46,219 nucleotides of DNA, taken from the NCBI GenBank assembly GCA_964472505.1, contig CAYYQW010000024.1, positions 1 to 46,219 on the forward strand. Reading direction: 5' to 3'. Below the pieces are notes generated by a model, which made no database searches, was not told the origin of the DNA, and was given only the letters and a program-made list of their open reading frames with translations. Below are positions 24,178-33,699 of this stretch, piece by piece (positions within the stretch are counted from its first letter, which is position 1; each line of letters starts with the position of its first letter). The DNA is from JAYEIA01 sp964472505 (lineage in GTDB: Bacteria; Bacteroidota; Bacteroidia; Bacteroidales; JAADGE01). A program made the position numbers and the translations under genes.

Positions 24178-26037
24178 ATGAGCGAATTAATTAAACATGA
24201 ATGCGGAATAGCGTTGTTGCGCCTGTTAAAAGAGCCCGAATACTATAAGCAAAAATACGGAACCGACCGATACGGTTTGTCCAAAATCTACTTGCTTATG
24301 GAAAAACAACATAACCGCGGCCGCGACGGAGCCGGTGTGGTAAGCATGAAAATAAATGTTCCGCCGGGTGAGCGCTATATTTTTAGGCAACGCTCCAACG
24401 GAAACAATCCCATAAAAGAAGTCTTTGACTCCATTGATACCTATTGTGAAAAAAATGAAGCCGTTCGTCCGTTTTCAGGCGATTTGATGCTTGGACATTT
24501 AAGATACGGCACTTTCGGACACAATACCATCGACAGCGTACACCCGGTCATGCGTCAAAACAACTGGCGAAGCCGCAATCTGGTATTGGCCGGTAATTTT
24601 AATATGACCAATGTGGACGAACTGTTTTCCAACCTGCTTAACTACGGACAACAACCGGTGGACTATAACGACACCGTTACCGTTCTTGAAAATATCGGAC
24701 ATTTTTTGGATGAAGAAAATCAAGGCCTTTTTGATTTGTATAAAAAAAGAGGCCTCTCCAATAAAGAAATAAGCGCTCTGATTGAGAAAAATATTGATCT
24801 GGTAAATGTTTTGAAATCTTCCTGCAAATACTGGGACGGCGGTTACGCCACAGCCGGCATAATCGGGCACGGAGATGCTTTTGTTATGCGCGATCCCAAC
24901 GGAATAAGACCCGCCTATTATTATGCCGATGATGAGGTGGCCGTGGTTTGCTCGGAACGTCCGGTTATTCAGACGGTTTTCAATGTCGGGTATTCGAAAG
25001 TAAAAGAAATACAGCCGGGCCATGCGCTTATTATTACTAAAGACGGTGACATTTCTTCAAAAAAAATACAGGAAAGTAAACAGAAAAAATCCTGCTCATT
25101 TGAGCGCATTTACTTTTCGCGCGGAACCGATAAAGAAATTTATTATGAACGTAAGAAAATGGGCGAATTGGTAACTCCTGCCGTTTTGAAATTGATTGAT
25201 TACGATTTAAAAAACACGGTTTTTTCATTCATCCCCAATACGGCCGAAACTGCTTTTTACGGTATGATAAAAGCTGTGGAAGATTATTTGAATCAAGTTA
25301 AGAAAGAAAAAATATTGGCTTTGAAAGGCGAGCTAAATTCAGAAGTGCTTACTAATATATTGAATATCAGAGCCAGAGTTGAGAAAATCGCCGTCAAAGA
25401 TGCCAAATTGCGCACCTTTATAACACAAGATGCCGAACGCGGTGATTTGGTCGGGCATATTTATGATGTAACCTACGGAGCCGTCAAGAACGAAGAAGAT
25501 AACTTAGTGGTAATCGATGATTCCATTGTGCGCGGCACAACTTTGAAGCGAAGCATCATAAAAATACTGGATCGGCTTCATCCCAAACGCATTGTTATTG
25601 TATCGTCATCGCCGCAAATTCGTTATCCGGATTGTTACGGTATTGACATGGCAAATCTGGGGGATTTTATTGCTTTCAGAGCCGCTGTTGAGCTTTTAAA
25701 AGAAACCGGACAAGCGGATCTGCTTAAAGATGTTTATACCAAGTGCAAAGCGCAAAGCTTGTTGCCTAAAGAAGAAATTAAGAATTTTGTGAAACTGGTT
25801 TATAAACCTTTCAGCCCCGACCGGATTTCCGAGAAAATTTCAGAATTGGTTACCGGCCCGGAAATTCATGCACAAGTGGATGTGGTTTTTCAGACCATAG
25901 AAAATCTGCATAAAGCAGCACCCGACAATACCGGCGATTGGTACTTTACGGGCAATTATCCTACACCGGGCGGCAACAAAGTTGTAAACAATGCTTTTAT
26001 TAATTATTATGAAGGTGTAAAAGGGCGAGCGTATTAA
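24178..26037 (+). CDS. purF: Amidophosphoribosyltransferase (PurF family)
   Basis: A 619-residue Ntn-hydrolase glutaminase joined to a phosphoribosyltransferase, the first enzyme of de novo purine synthesis. Cys9 (in KHECGIAL) would be exposed by removing the short propeptide. Glutaminase motifs NRGRDGAG and LGHLRYGTFG follow. The PRPP loop VVIDDSIVRGTT is at 444-455. It is longer than E. coli PurF (505), with an extra segment before the PRPP loop, as in other Bacteroidota. The ATG at 24178 gives the best N terminus. It is 4 nt downstream of the CorC gene, probably co-transcribed. Confidence 0.85.
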   Translation: MSELIKHECGIALLRLLKEPEYYKQKYGTDRYGLSKIYLLMEKQHNRGRDGAGVVSMKINVPPGERYIFRQRSNGNNPIKEVFDSIDTYCEKNEAVRPFSGDLMLGHLRYGTFGHNTIDSVHPVMRQNNWRSRNLVLAGNFNMTNVDELFSNLLNYGQQPVDYNDTVTVLENIGHFLDEENQGLFDLYKKRGLSNKEISALIEKNIDLVNVLKSSCKYWDGGYATAGIIGHGDAFVMRDPNGIRPAYYYADDEVAVVCSERPVIQTVFNVGYSKVKEIQPGHALIITKDGDISSKKIQESKQKKSCSFERIYFSRGTDKEIYYERKKMGELVTPAVLKLIDYDLKNTVFSFIPNTAETAFYGMIKAVEDYLNQVKKEKILALKGELNSEVLTNILNIRARVEKIAVKDAKLRTFITQDAERGDLVGHIYDVTYGAVKNEEDNLVVIDDSIVRGTTLKRSIIKILDRLHPKRIVIVSSSPQIRYPDCYGIDMANLGDFIAFRAAVELLKETGQADLLKDVYTKCKAQSLLPKEEIKNFVKLVYKPFSPDRISEKISELVTGPEIHAQVDVVFQTIENLHKAAPDNTGDWYFTGNYPTPGGNKVVNNAFINYYEGVKGRAY

Positions 26038-26438
26038 CTTGGCTTTTGAGTTAAATCGACAACCGTTCGACACATATAAAGTCTTCATTATTAGATGTTT
26101 GAATACAGATAGGCGTTTCTGATTAATTGAATTAGCTTGATCACTAATATTTATAACTTCCTCAGGGTGTTAATCACATTTTATGATGACCGCCCAACCG
26201 GCTTCGGTAAGCTCAGCCTGCGAACGCTTCCGTAGGCTGAGCCTGCCGAAGTCAATGATATATGCTTGGCTGTAATAGAACAATTTGCAGTATTCATCCG
26301 CCTAATTTACCTGATTGAAAAATTAACAAATTTTAACCGTTGCAGATATATGAAATTATAATACTTTATTATTTATGTGCGTTTAGTGTAGAATTGTATG
26401 TGATAATTTATTCCGTAATTTCTTAAAACTGTTGCCTT
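26038..26438. other. 401-bp intergenic region with one hairpin repeat
   Basis: No gene is seen. The only structure is the inverted repeat at 26202-26251, listed separately. The rest is AT-rich and should contain the promoter of the outer-membrane protein gene, which I could not identify. Confidence 0.4.
26202..26251. repeat. 18-bp imperfect inverted repeat, dispersed-repeat type
   Basis: CTTCGGTAAGCTCAGCCT (26202-26219) pairs with AGGCTGAGCCTGCCGAAG (26234-26251), 16 of 18 exact, around a 14-nt loop. The arm resembles the CTTCGGCAGGCTCAGC sequences often scattered in bacterial genomes. It has no T-run and is not a good terminator for purF. Confidence 0.6.
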
Positions 26439-27233
26439 ATGAAACCAATTCTTTTTTCAGCTCTAATGCTTTTATTTGCTGCTTCTCTTTTTGCTCAGAG
26501 CGAGCAGAATCATAATGTAGATACGCTAAAGCGGCATTCGATAGGATTTAATATTTCGCAACCGATTTCTATGCTAATGGGTGCTCAGCCCTCTGCGCTT
26601 AAAGTTCCGGTATTATATAAATTTCATAAAAAGCGTTATAATTATCGATTGGGTTTTTCATTTTCTCCCGATTTTCATAATTATCACAATTCTTTTTATT
26701 ATGAAGACGAGTTCAGGGCAGATCAAATTCAAACAGTCGTAGCCGGTGAAGTAGTGGAAATGACAGAAGCCAATGTCTTGAAGCGTTTTGACCGAAAAAT
26801 GAATTACTTATATGAAATCAATGCAGGAGTTGAACGGATTCAAAAATTAAAATGGGCCGGTTGGTTTTATGGTGCCGATATCAGCGTAGGCTATCTCTTG
26901 CGCGATGAGAGCTATTTTTATCGTAATTATCCCCGAACCGATTATGCCGATGAATCGGAAATATACGAGGAATTTGCTTATATCTCGCCCAATACTGCGA
27001 AGCCTTATGTATCGGAACGATTTCTGAAAACCGGTGTATATTTTTTCACGGGTTTTGAGTGGAAATTAACGAATCGTTTTAATGTCAGTGCCCTTTTCTC
27101 ATCGCAATTGTTTGGCTATATACAATTGAGCGAAGACTATTCGGATGAAGCTGATTATCTTAAGCTTTCGAACTTTCAAGGTCTTGATTTTAATGACGGC
27201 TATATCAATTTATTTGTAAGTTATAAGTTTTAG
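26439..27233 (+). CDS. Outer-membrane protein (beta-barrel-like)
   Basis: A 264-residue exported protein. A signal peptide (1-19, ALMLLFAASLFAQS) precedes aromatic-rich alternating strands (YNYRLGFSFSPDFH, WAGWFYGADISVGYLL, GVYFFTGFEWKL). The terminal FVSYKF fits the C-terminal aromatic signature of outer-membrane barrels. It is probably a small barrel; no family was recognised. It is convergent with the acyltransferase genes. Confidence 0.65.
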   Translation: MKPILFSALMLLFAASLFAQSEQNHNVDTLKRHSIGFNISQPISMLMGAQPSALKVPVLYKFHKKRYNYRLGFSFSPDFHNYHNSFYYEDEFRADQIQTVVAGEVVEMTEANVLKRFDRKMNYLYEINAGVERIQKLKWAGWFYGADISVGYLLRDESYFYRNYPRTDYADESEIYEEFAYISPNTAKPYVSERFLKTGVYFFTGFEWKLTNRFNVSALFSSQLFGYIQLSEDYSDEADYLKLSNFQGLDFNDGYINLFVSYKF

Positions 27234-27399
27234 GTCATACCGGTTCATGTTTACGGTTTATCACTTATATTTCAATATTATTTTGAAAAATGATGATTCG
27301 TAGGTTACCCAAGATTACAATCACCAGCTTCAACAAGTGGTTATTGAGCTTTTGTCGAAATGCTCAGTCTTCTACGCTTTTTTTCGGATAGTGAGCAAG

Positions 27400-28356
27400 C
27401 TATACTTTTTTGTAGTTTTTATTAAACTCAAAATTAAGGTGGCGTTCTTTTTTTTGCGGATATATATCGTCAATATTTATAAGAATACCGGTTTCTTCTA
27501 CTGCTCCAAAATGGCGGTTAATGGCGGTACCAAATGTTTTTAGAGTGGGCGAGAGGTTCATGTATGAGTTGATAAGCGGCGGAATGGTTTCGCCCAGCTC
27601 GCGTACTTTTTTAGACAGTCTTTTATAGTTGTCTTCGTATGCTTTGCTTTTATCAAAAAGTTCGCAGACCTCATTTTCATCGTGATGAAGCTCAAGCGGT
27701 TCAACCGGATAAACCAAATTATCCGGATCCGGGAAAAATGTTTTCAGAAAGCATAAAACCAAATCTCGCGCATAGTGATTGTAGCTTTCGTACATAGTTA
27801 CTTTTCCGAAAAAGTACTTCACATTTTTATTCATAACTATGAGCGCACCCAGCCCGTCCCATAAATTATCTAATGCAAAAAGTGTTTTACGAGCTGCTCC
27901 GGCCGATTGAAATTCGGGCTGAACAAATGAACGCCCCAACTCAATGGTATGCGGTAGATATTCTTTTATGAATTTGTCCGAAAATTCAAAAAGGCCTTGG
28001 GTAGCCAGCTGCATGCTTTCTCTGTCGTTGGTTGAGAGTTTGCTCAGGTTGATAAAGCGGTAGCCGCCCAATATTTGTTTGTTTTCTTCATCCCATACGA
28101 TAAGTTGCTTGTAGGGTATTTCGTGGGTATCGTATTTATCGATGTCGGTAGATTTTCCGGTGCCTCCTCCGGCATTCCGGAAAGTAATTTCTCTTAACCG
28201 GCCAATTTCCTGCATGGTATTGGGCGAGTCATGGGCTGTTATGATGTATAGTTCATTATTTCCGTAATTGGTTTTCCGTACAAGTTTCTCGGGAGTAAGC
28301 TCCTTTTTCATTAATTCGTAGGGAATCGTATCTATTACTTTTTTCATGGCTTTCAC
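27400..28356 (-). CDS. glsB: GNAT-type N-acyltransferase (GlsB/OlsB-like, glycine-lipid synthesis)
   Basis: A 318-residue protein resembling the GNAT N-acyltransferases of the OlsB family. Recognisable parts are IGRLREITFRNAGGGTGK (N-terminal core), EIPYKQLIVWDEENKQILGGYRF, ELGRSFVQPEFQ, and FFGKVTMYESYNHYARDLV. In Bacteroides the homologue (GlsB) N-acylates glycine with a 3-hydroxy fatty acid. A PlsC-type partner lies upstream on the same strand, as expected. The 326-nt gap means they may be transcribed separately. An alternative start is the ATG at 28347. Confidence 0.65.
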   Translation of the reverse strand: MKAMKKVIDTIPYELMKKELTPEKLVRKTNYGNNELYIITAHDSPNTMQEIGRLREITFRNAGGGTGKSTDIDKYDTHEIPYKQLIVWDEENKQILGGYRFINLSKLSTNDRESMQLATQGLFEFSDKFIKEYLPHTIELGRSFVQPEFQSAGAARKTLFALDNLWDGLGALIVMNKNVKYFFGKVTMYESYNHYARDLVLCFLKTFFPDPDNLVYPVEPLELHHDENEVCELFDKSKAYEDNYKRLSKKVRELGETIPPLINSYMNLSPTLKTFGTAINRHFGAVEETGILINIDDIYPQKKERHLNFEFNKNYKKV

Positions 28357-28682
28357 AATACTTAATTATCAAATTTCTATTTAAGTTCAATCGAAATACT
28401 TTTGAGACTCTATATTTGTCTGCCGACAATCAACTTTAGTTGACAAATATTCCGAACCTCTTTTAAATAACGGCTGATTGGCATCTCCAAAATTACGGAA
28501 AAATCACACAAACGTATAAATTTTTTAATAATAAAATTTGTATTACCAATAAGAATTTTTTTAAACTGTCAATTGGCTTTTTGTCTTTTGCAGAATGCTC
28601 TTGCAAAAAATAGTTTATGGCTATGGCAAGCTTTTCGTTTTGGACCGGTGATTCTTAAGCCCTATGTAAGCCACAACTTCGT
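28357..28682. other. 326-bp intergenic region between acyltransferase genes
   Basis: No gene is seen. The inverted repeat TCAAC-TTTA-GTTGA (28430-28443) is a possible regulator site. A plus-strand TATATTTG box (28411-28418) points away from both genes' reading direction, so it might start a small RNA or be chance. The rest is AT-rich. Confidence 0.3.
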
Positions 28683-29534
28683 TTAATCCGTCTTAAATTT
28701 TGCCTGTGGTTTTTTGGCCAATTCATATACATATTTTCTGACTTCTTCGGCCCATTCGGGAGCTGTTTTGGATTTATCGAACTGCCTGTGTGAGATGGGC
28801 GAAGCTACTGTAAATTTAAGCTTTGGTTTTTGGAGTTTAAAGAGCTCGTGCGGCAGATACAGCATTTCAATGTTCATGCCTATACCCAAGAAACGGCGTA
28901 AGCTTGCTTTTCGATAAAAGCTTTCCGATAAACGCCCGGAGATATGAATCGGAACCACTGTTCTTTCATATTGCACGGCATTGTTGATAAAAGTTTTTTT
29001 CCATTCCGGATCTTCTATTACTCCGTTATACTTTCGTGAAACCATTCCGGAGGGAAAGTATATAATTGGGTAATCTTTTTCTAAAAGAGTATTTAACTCC
29101 TTGATTGTTTGGCGAGCCGTGGAGCCGTGCTTATTGAAACCTATGAAAAATTCCTGCAGAGGCTCCAGAGTCATCAGCATATCGTTTACAAGCGCTTTGG
29201 CTTTACCGTAATGCTCATAAACGGCTTTTATCAGTAACATGCCGTCTATACTTCCCAGAGGGTGATTAGCGGCAATAATTATGCGCGAAGTTTCCGGGAA
29301 ATTTGCTTCACCGATAATATCGGCAGAGGCTTCAAAGTAATCTAAGGTAGGCTTTAAAAAGTCTATACCGTTTTTATGCCCGTGGGTTTTCAAAATATAG
29401 TTTAATTGTTCTTCATGCGCTATTTTCTTTAAATAGCGAAAGAAAAAGCCGGGCAAAATACGATACAGATTCGGATTTTTTGCTTTAAACAATTGCTTGA
29501 CATCTAACTGTATGATACTGTTTTTGCTGCTCAT
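28683..29534 (-). CDS. glsA: PlsC-type O-acyltransferase (GlsA-like)
   Basis: A 283-residue lysophospholipid-acyltransferase-fold protein. The catalytic block is AANHPLGSIDG (the NHxxxxD motif with N-H-P-L-G-S-I-D). Further acyltransferase motifs are GSTARQTI, IIYFPSGMVSRK and TVVPIHISGRL. In Bacteroides the paired enzyme (GlsA) adds the second acyl chain to the N-acylglycine, forming the glycine lipid. The next gene downstream (27400-28356) encodes the N-acyltransferase partner. It could instead be a general 1-acylglycerol-3-P acyltransferase. Confidence 0.65.
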   Translation of the reverse strand: MSSKNSIIQLDVKQLFKAKNPNLYRILPGFFFRYLKKIAHEEQLNYILKTHGHKNGIDFLKPTLDYFEASADIIGEANFPETSRIIIAANHPLGSIDGMLLIKAVYEHYGKAKALVNDMLMTLEPLQEFFIGFNKHGSTARQTIKELNTLLEKDYPIIYFPSGMVSRKYNGVIEDPEWKKTFINNAVQYERTVVPIHISGRLSESFYRKASLRRFLGIGMNIEMLYLPHELFKLQKPKLKFTVASPISHRQFDKSKTAPEWAEEVRKYVYELAKKPQAKFKTD

Positions 29535-29740
29535 GGGCTTGGTTTTGAAATAAAGCGGTATTTTTTTACCGGACTGTTAATTTGCGCTTACAAAGCAATC
29601 AAAAATTAGTTTTATATACAATAAAATTTATCTAGGAATTTTAGTTCGCGATACTTTTTATTTTTTGTATCAATCAACAGCTTATCAACTAAAAGCTTTA
29701 TTTAATCAAGCTTTACTGCGTTGTTAATAAAAATATTACA

Positions 29741-29780
29741 AAAAAGTGGGGAAAAGTGGGGTAAAGTGTTTCAAAGTGGA
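29741..29780 (+). promoter_or_regulatory. MraZ-type operator: four 10-bp direct repeats
   Basis: Four consecutive 10-bp units each carry AGTG at the same phase: AGTGGG, AGTGGG, AGTGTT, AGTGGA. This equals TGGGN-type boxes separated by 5 nt, the arrangement bound by E. coli MraZ. Boxes 3 and 4 overlap the -33 box and spacer of the promoter at 29769-29799, so binding would block RNA polymerase and give autorepression of the dcw operon. Confidence 0.75.
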
Positions 29781-29799
29781 AAAAATTATTGTATTTTTG
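29769..29799 (+). promoter_or_regulatory. Promoter of the dcw operon
   Basis: TTTC (29769-29772), exactly 19 nt, then TATTTTTG (29792-29799). The -7 box is a full match to TAnnTTTG, the -33 box 3 of 4. An AAGGA follows 9-10 nt before the mraZ ATG. Confidence 0.7.
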
Positions 29800-29829
29800 T
29801 CAAGAATGTAAATATCAAGGAATTAATAA

Positions 29830-30291
29830 ATGACAAGTTTTGTTGGCGATTATACAGGCAGAATTGACTCCAAAGGCCGCGTGGTTTTTCCCGCTCCTTT
29901 GAAGAAACAATTGCTTGTGCAAGGTGTTGACAAATTTGTAGTCAAGAAAGATATTTACGAAAAATGTTTGGTTTTATATACCATGGATGAGTGGGAAAGG
30001 CAAAATGAAATTTTGAGATCCAAACTGAACCCTTATGATCGGAAACACAAAATGTTTTTACGTGAGTATTACAGAAACAGTTCCGAGCTGCACTTAGACG
30101 GAAGTAACCGAATACTGTTACCGTCCGATTTAGTTGAGTATGCCGATATAGATAAAGAAGTGGCTTTCTCCGGACAAGACAGGAAAATTGAAATTTGGGC
30201 AAAAGAACAATACGAATCAGTGGCTAAATCTGCTGAGGATTTTGCGCAATTGGCCGATGAAATTATGGGAGGTGAGTTGCCTCAACAATAA
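29830..30291 (+). CDS. mraZ: Transcriptional regulator / division-cluster protein MraZ
   Basis: A 153-residue protein with two SpoVT-AbrB-type DNA-binding folds: GDYTGRIDSKGRVVFPAPLKKQLL near residue 5 and LHLDGSNRILLPSDLVEYA in the second half. MraZ is the first gene of dcw clusters and binds repeated TGGG boxes upstream of itself. The four such boxes at 29741-29780 support autoregulation. It lies 2 nt upstream of rsmH. Confidence 0.9.
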   Translation: MTSFVGDYTGRIDSKGRVVFPAPLKKQLLVQGVDKFVVKKDIYEKCLVLYTMDEWERQNEILRSKLNPYDRKHKMFLREYYRNSSELHLDGSNRILLPSDLVEYADIDKEVAFSGQDRKIEIWAKEQYESVAKSAEDFAQLADEIMGGELPQQ

Positions 30292-30293
30292 CT

Positions 30294-31220
30294 ATGAAAA
30301 AAGCATATCACATACCTGTATTGCTTCACGAAGCAATTAGCGGCCTTAATATTAAGAGCGGCGGGGTATATGTTGATGTTACTTTTGGCGGCGGCGGGCA
30401 TTCGCGTACCATACTTAATTCCGCCTCGGGTATTAAACTTTTGGCTTTTGACAAAGACGAAAATGCAGAAAAAAATGCCGAGATTCTTTTAGATGAAAAT
30501 CCGGATTTTGAAGAGAATTTCAGCTTTTTCAGAAGTGATTTTAAGTATGTAAGAAATTTTGTGAATTATGCCGGATATGAAACTGCAGACGGTTTAGTTG
30601 CTGATCTCGGAGTTTCATCACATCAGTTTGACGAAGCCGAGCGCGGATTTTCATTTAGGCAGGAAGCAGATTTGGATATGCGAATGAATCGGAAGGCAGA
30701 AAAGACGGCCTCTCAGGTAGTGAATGAATATACGCAAGAGGATTTGACAAATATATTTAAGTTATACGGTGAATTAAAAAAAGCCGGTTATATGGCAAAA
30801 CTCATTGCAGAATACAGAAAAGAAAAGAGCATCAAAACAAGCTTTGATTTGAATGCGGCAATAAGCAAAGCTTTACCGAAATATAACGAGTATAAAATAT
30901 TGGCACAATTATATCAGGCGCTCAGAATTGAAGTAAACGATGAACTTAAAGGCCTTGAACGTCTTTTACAATCATCGGCGGATATTTTGGCAAAAGGCGG
31001 ACGCTTAGTTGTTTTGACATATCACTCGTTGGAAGACAGAATTGTCAAGAATTTTATTAAATCGGGTAATGTTCAGGGTATTGTAGAAAAAGATGTTTAC
31101 GGAAATGCCCAAAATGATTTTAAATTATTAAAACCAAAGTTTATTCGCCCCTCGGAGAAAGAAATTGAAGAAAACAGCAGAGCGGCTTCCGCTAAATTAA
31201 GAATTGCAGAACGAATTTAA
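30294..31220 (+). CDS. rsmH: 16S rRNA (cytosine-1402 N4)-methyltransferase RsmH (MraW)
   Basis: A 308-residue SAM enzyme that N4-methylates C1402 of 16S rRNA. Its SAM motif is FGGGGHS (31-37), followed by ADLGVSSHQFD, the GFSFRQEADLDMRM signature, and LTYHSLEDRIVK near the C terminus. The ATG at 30294 starts the typical MKKAYHIPVLL N terminus. It is the usual second dcw gene, 8 nt upstream of ftsL. Confidence 0.95.
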   Translation: MKKAYHIPVLLHEAISGLNIKSGGVYVDVTFGGGGHSRTILNSASGIKLLAFDKDENAEKNAEILLDENPDFEENFSFFRSDFKYVRNFVNYAGYETADGLVADLGVSSHQFDEAERGFSFRQEADLDMRMNRKAEKTASQVVNEYTQEDLTNIFKLYGELKKAGYMAKLIAEYRKEKSIKTSFDLNAAISKALPKYNEYKILAQLYQALRIEVNDELKGLERLLQSSADILAKGGRLVVLTYHSLEDRIVKNFIKSGNVQGIVEKDVYGNAQNDFKLLKPKFIRPSEKEIEENSRAASAKLRIAERI

Positions 31221-31228
31221 TTGGTAAA

Positions 31229-31567
31229 ATGGCAAGAGAATCCGTAATAAAGAAAATATTATCCGGAAACTGGCTTTTGCTTGAGTCAGTCAGTAAGAAC
31301 TACAAAGTATTTCTTATGATTATTGTAGCTTTTGTTCTGATGCTTTTTCAACAATACAGAGTAGAAGCTTTATACATAAAATCAGTGAAGTATAGACATC
31401 AGTTAAGATTAGCGCAAACGGAATATGTGTACAGCTCGGTAGAACTGATGAATACCACTTTAGAATCGGTAATAGCACAAAGAGTCAAACAGCACGGGCT
31501 GAATTTAGAATTTCCGGAAAAATTACCCGTAGTAATTAAAATGCCGGCAGAAGCAACAAAGAAATGA
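31229..31567 (+). CDS. ftsL: Cell division protein FtsL
   Basis: A 112-residue bitopic protein. A short cytoplasmic start precedes a TM helix at about 27-44 (VFLMIIVAFVLMLFQQYRV) and a periplasmic coiled coil (LYIKSVKYRHQLRLA), as expected of FtsL, which recruits FtsI and FtsW with FtsQ and FtsB. Sequence is poorly conserved, so identity rests mainly on position between rsmH and ftsI. It overlaps ftsI by 4 bp (ATGA). Confidence 0.8.
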   Translation: MARESVIKKILSGNWLLLESVSKNYKVFLMIIVAFVLMLFQQYRVEALYIKSVKYRHQLRLAQTEYVYSSVELMNTTLESVIAQRVKQHGLNLEFPEKLPVVIKMPAEATKK

Positions 31568-33699
31568 GCAGAAAGAAAGAATCCATAAAGCAATTATTGT
31601 TTTACAGAGTAAATCTGTTCTTTGTACTGTCTTTGGTATTTGCCGGAGCAGTAATATTCTCTGTGCTTCGCTTAAACTTTGTTAAAGCATCGCATTACCA
31701 AAACATAACCGACTCGCTGGCTTATACTACCGAAACCCGACAGCCCGAGCGCGGAAATATACTGGACGCTAACGGTAATCTTCTCGCTACAACTGTTTTA
31801 GCTTATAATGTGTATTTCGACCTTAATGCCTCGCAACTGAGCGACAGCCTGTTTAATGCCGACAAAGATTCATTGGCCCACCGATTATCTAAATTCACAG
31901 GAAGATACAGTTCCTCGGGATATTTGAAAATATTTGAATCGGTTCGTAAAGACCCCAATGAGCGCATTGTTATAATTGGTAAGGATCTTACTCCTTTTCA
32001 ATTGGAAGAACTTAAAACATTTCCCATATTCAGAGAGGAAAACCGATTTCGTTCCGGACTGGTTCCCGAGCGAATTTTCAAACGTAAATTACCATACGGA
32101 GACCTTCTTAAGCGTACTATCGGCAGCTTAAAAGAAGAGCGGAGCGTGGAAGGCTTATTTGGTGAGAGCGGTTTGGAAGCTTATTTTAATGAAGACTTAT
32201 CCGGAACACCTTATAAAATAAAAGTACAAAAAATAGGCGGAATCTCTAAACCGGTAGTCAACGAAGAACGTTTGAATATTCAACGTGGTGTTGATTTGGT
32301 TACGGCTATTGATATCAACTTGCAAAATTTTGCTCATCAAACCGTAAAGAAACAACTGCTAAATACCACTGCCACAAAGGCCACTCTGGTAGTGATGGAA
32401 AGAGAAACAGGCTATATAAAGGCCATGGTGAATTTGAATCAGAATCAAGATTCTACCGTTAGCGAAGTACAAAATTATGCAGCCGGTTTCAGTATGGCGC
32501 CGGGCTCTACCTTTAAAGTTCCGGTTGCCGTTGCACTGATGGAAGACGGCCACATAAGCCCCGATGACATGATAAATACCTCACCCGGTTACATCATGTT
32601 ATACGGCGAAGATGTTAAAGATTATACCGACTTAGGGGAGCTGAATATAGAGCAGATATTGTCTAAGTCATCAAATGTGGGAATGGCTAAATTGGTCGAT
32701 AAATATTATTCCGATAATCCGGATGAATTAATTCGCCGCTTGTATGATTTAGGCCTTCCTGAGAAAACCGGAATAGACGTTTACGGAGAACAAGAATCTG
32801 TCATCCGTTCCGCAAAACCGGGACAGGAGTATAACCGTTTCACATTGGTATCCATATCCTTTGGCTATGGAGTAACCGTAACGCCCGTCAGTCTTTTAAC
32901 CTTTTATAATGCCATAGCTAATAATGGTTATAAAGTAAATCCGCGCATTGTTAAGTCTTTTGAAAGGCACGGTAAAACTGAAAAAATGTTCCTCCCTTAT
33001 GAAGATCCGGAATTGATTTGTTCCAAAGCTACCGTAAAAGTTATTCAAAAAGCTTTGCTCGGTGTTGTGGAAGAAGGTACCGCAAAACAGATTAGAACAG
33101 AGCAATACAAAATTGCAGGAAAATCAGGAACTGCAAGATATTATGATTCGGGTAAGAATGAATTTATAGAAAAATACCGCGCTTCTTTTGTCGGATATTT
33201 TCCGGCAGATCGCCCAAAGTATTCCATGATTGTAGTTTTTTATGAAACCGAAGGTGAAAGTTATACGGGAAGTGCCGTGGCAGCTCCGGTATTTAGAACG
33301 GTTTCCGATTATATTTTTCAACACGATTTGGAGCTAAACGCTCAAGAGCCGTTGCCACATGCTGACTTAACCGAAGCACCCTATTCAAAAAGCGGAAACC
33401 GACACGATATTGATAATGTGTTAGTTGATTTGGGAATTGCATTTTCGGTTGATCAGGATAACAAAAGTAATTGGATTAGAACCGAAAAAGACCGGTACAT
33501 GATTAATTATCGAAATATGCCGTTTGCAAATGATCTGGTCCCGAATGTCATTGATTTAAGTGCAAAAGATGCCGTGTTTCTTTTGGAATCTTATGGTTTG
33601 AATGTGCGCATCACAGGTGCCGGAACCGTTAGGTATCAATCGATAACTCCCGGTACGCCCGTGAAAGAAAATATGACAATAACATTAGAATTAAGGTAA
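31564..33699 (+). CDS. ftsI: Septal peptidoglycan transpeptidase FtsI (PBP3) with C-terminal PASTA domain
   Basis: A 711-residue class B penicillin-binding protein. One TM helix (about 12-37) precedes a dimerisation domain (RGNILDANGNLLAT near 63) and the transpeptidase domain. Active-site motifs are STFK (Ser315 nucleophile, Lys318), SSN (369-371) and KSGT (520-523). A PASTA domain covers about 640-711 (PNVIDLSAKDAVFLL, PGTPVKENMTITLE). This layout is typical of Bacteroidota. It cross-links septal peptidoglycan with FtsW. Its stop overlaps murE by 1 bp. Confidence 0.95.
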   Translation: MSRKKESIKQLLFYRVNLFFVLSLVFAGAVIFSVLRLNFVKASHYQNITDSLAYTTETRQPERGNILDANGNLLATTVLAYNVYFDLNASQLSDSLFNADKDSLAHRLSKFTGRYSSSGYLKIFESVRKDPNERIVIIGKDLTPFQLEELKTFPIFREENRFRSGLVPERIFKRKLPYGDLLKRTIGSLKEERSVEGLFGESGLEAYFNEDLSGTPYKIKVQKIGGISKPVVNEERLNIQRGVDLVTAIDINLQNFAHQTVKKQLLNTTATKATLVVMERETGYIKAMVNLNQNQDSTVSEVQNYAAGFSMAPGSTFKVPVAVALMEDGHISPDDMINTSPGYIMLYGEDVKDYTDLGELNIEQILSKSSNVGMAKLVDKYYSDNPDELIRRLYDLGLPEKTGIDVYGEQESVIRSAKPGQEYNRFTLVSISFGYGVTVTPVSLLTFYNAIANNGYKVNPRIVKSFERHGKTEKMFLPYEDPELICSKATVKVIQKALLGVVEEGTAKQIRTEQYKIAGKSGTARYYDSGKNEFIEKYRASFVGYFPADRPKYSMIVVFYETEGESYTGSAVAAPVFRTVSDYIFQHDLELNAQEPLPHADLTEAPYSKSGNRHDIDNVLVDLGIAFSVDQDNKSNWIRTEKDRYMINYRNMPFANDLVPNVIDLSAKDAVFLLESYGLNVRITGAGTVRYQSITPGTPVKENMTITLELR

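Noticed and set aside
29741..29780. Short regular repeats as a CRISPR array
   Set aside because: The 10-bp period, absent spacers and position on the mraZ promoter fit a MraZ operator, not CRISPR.
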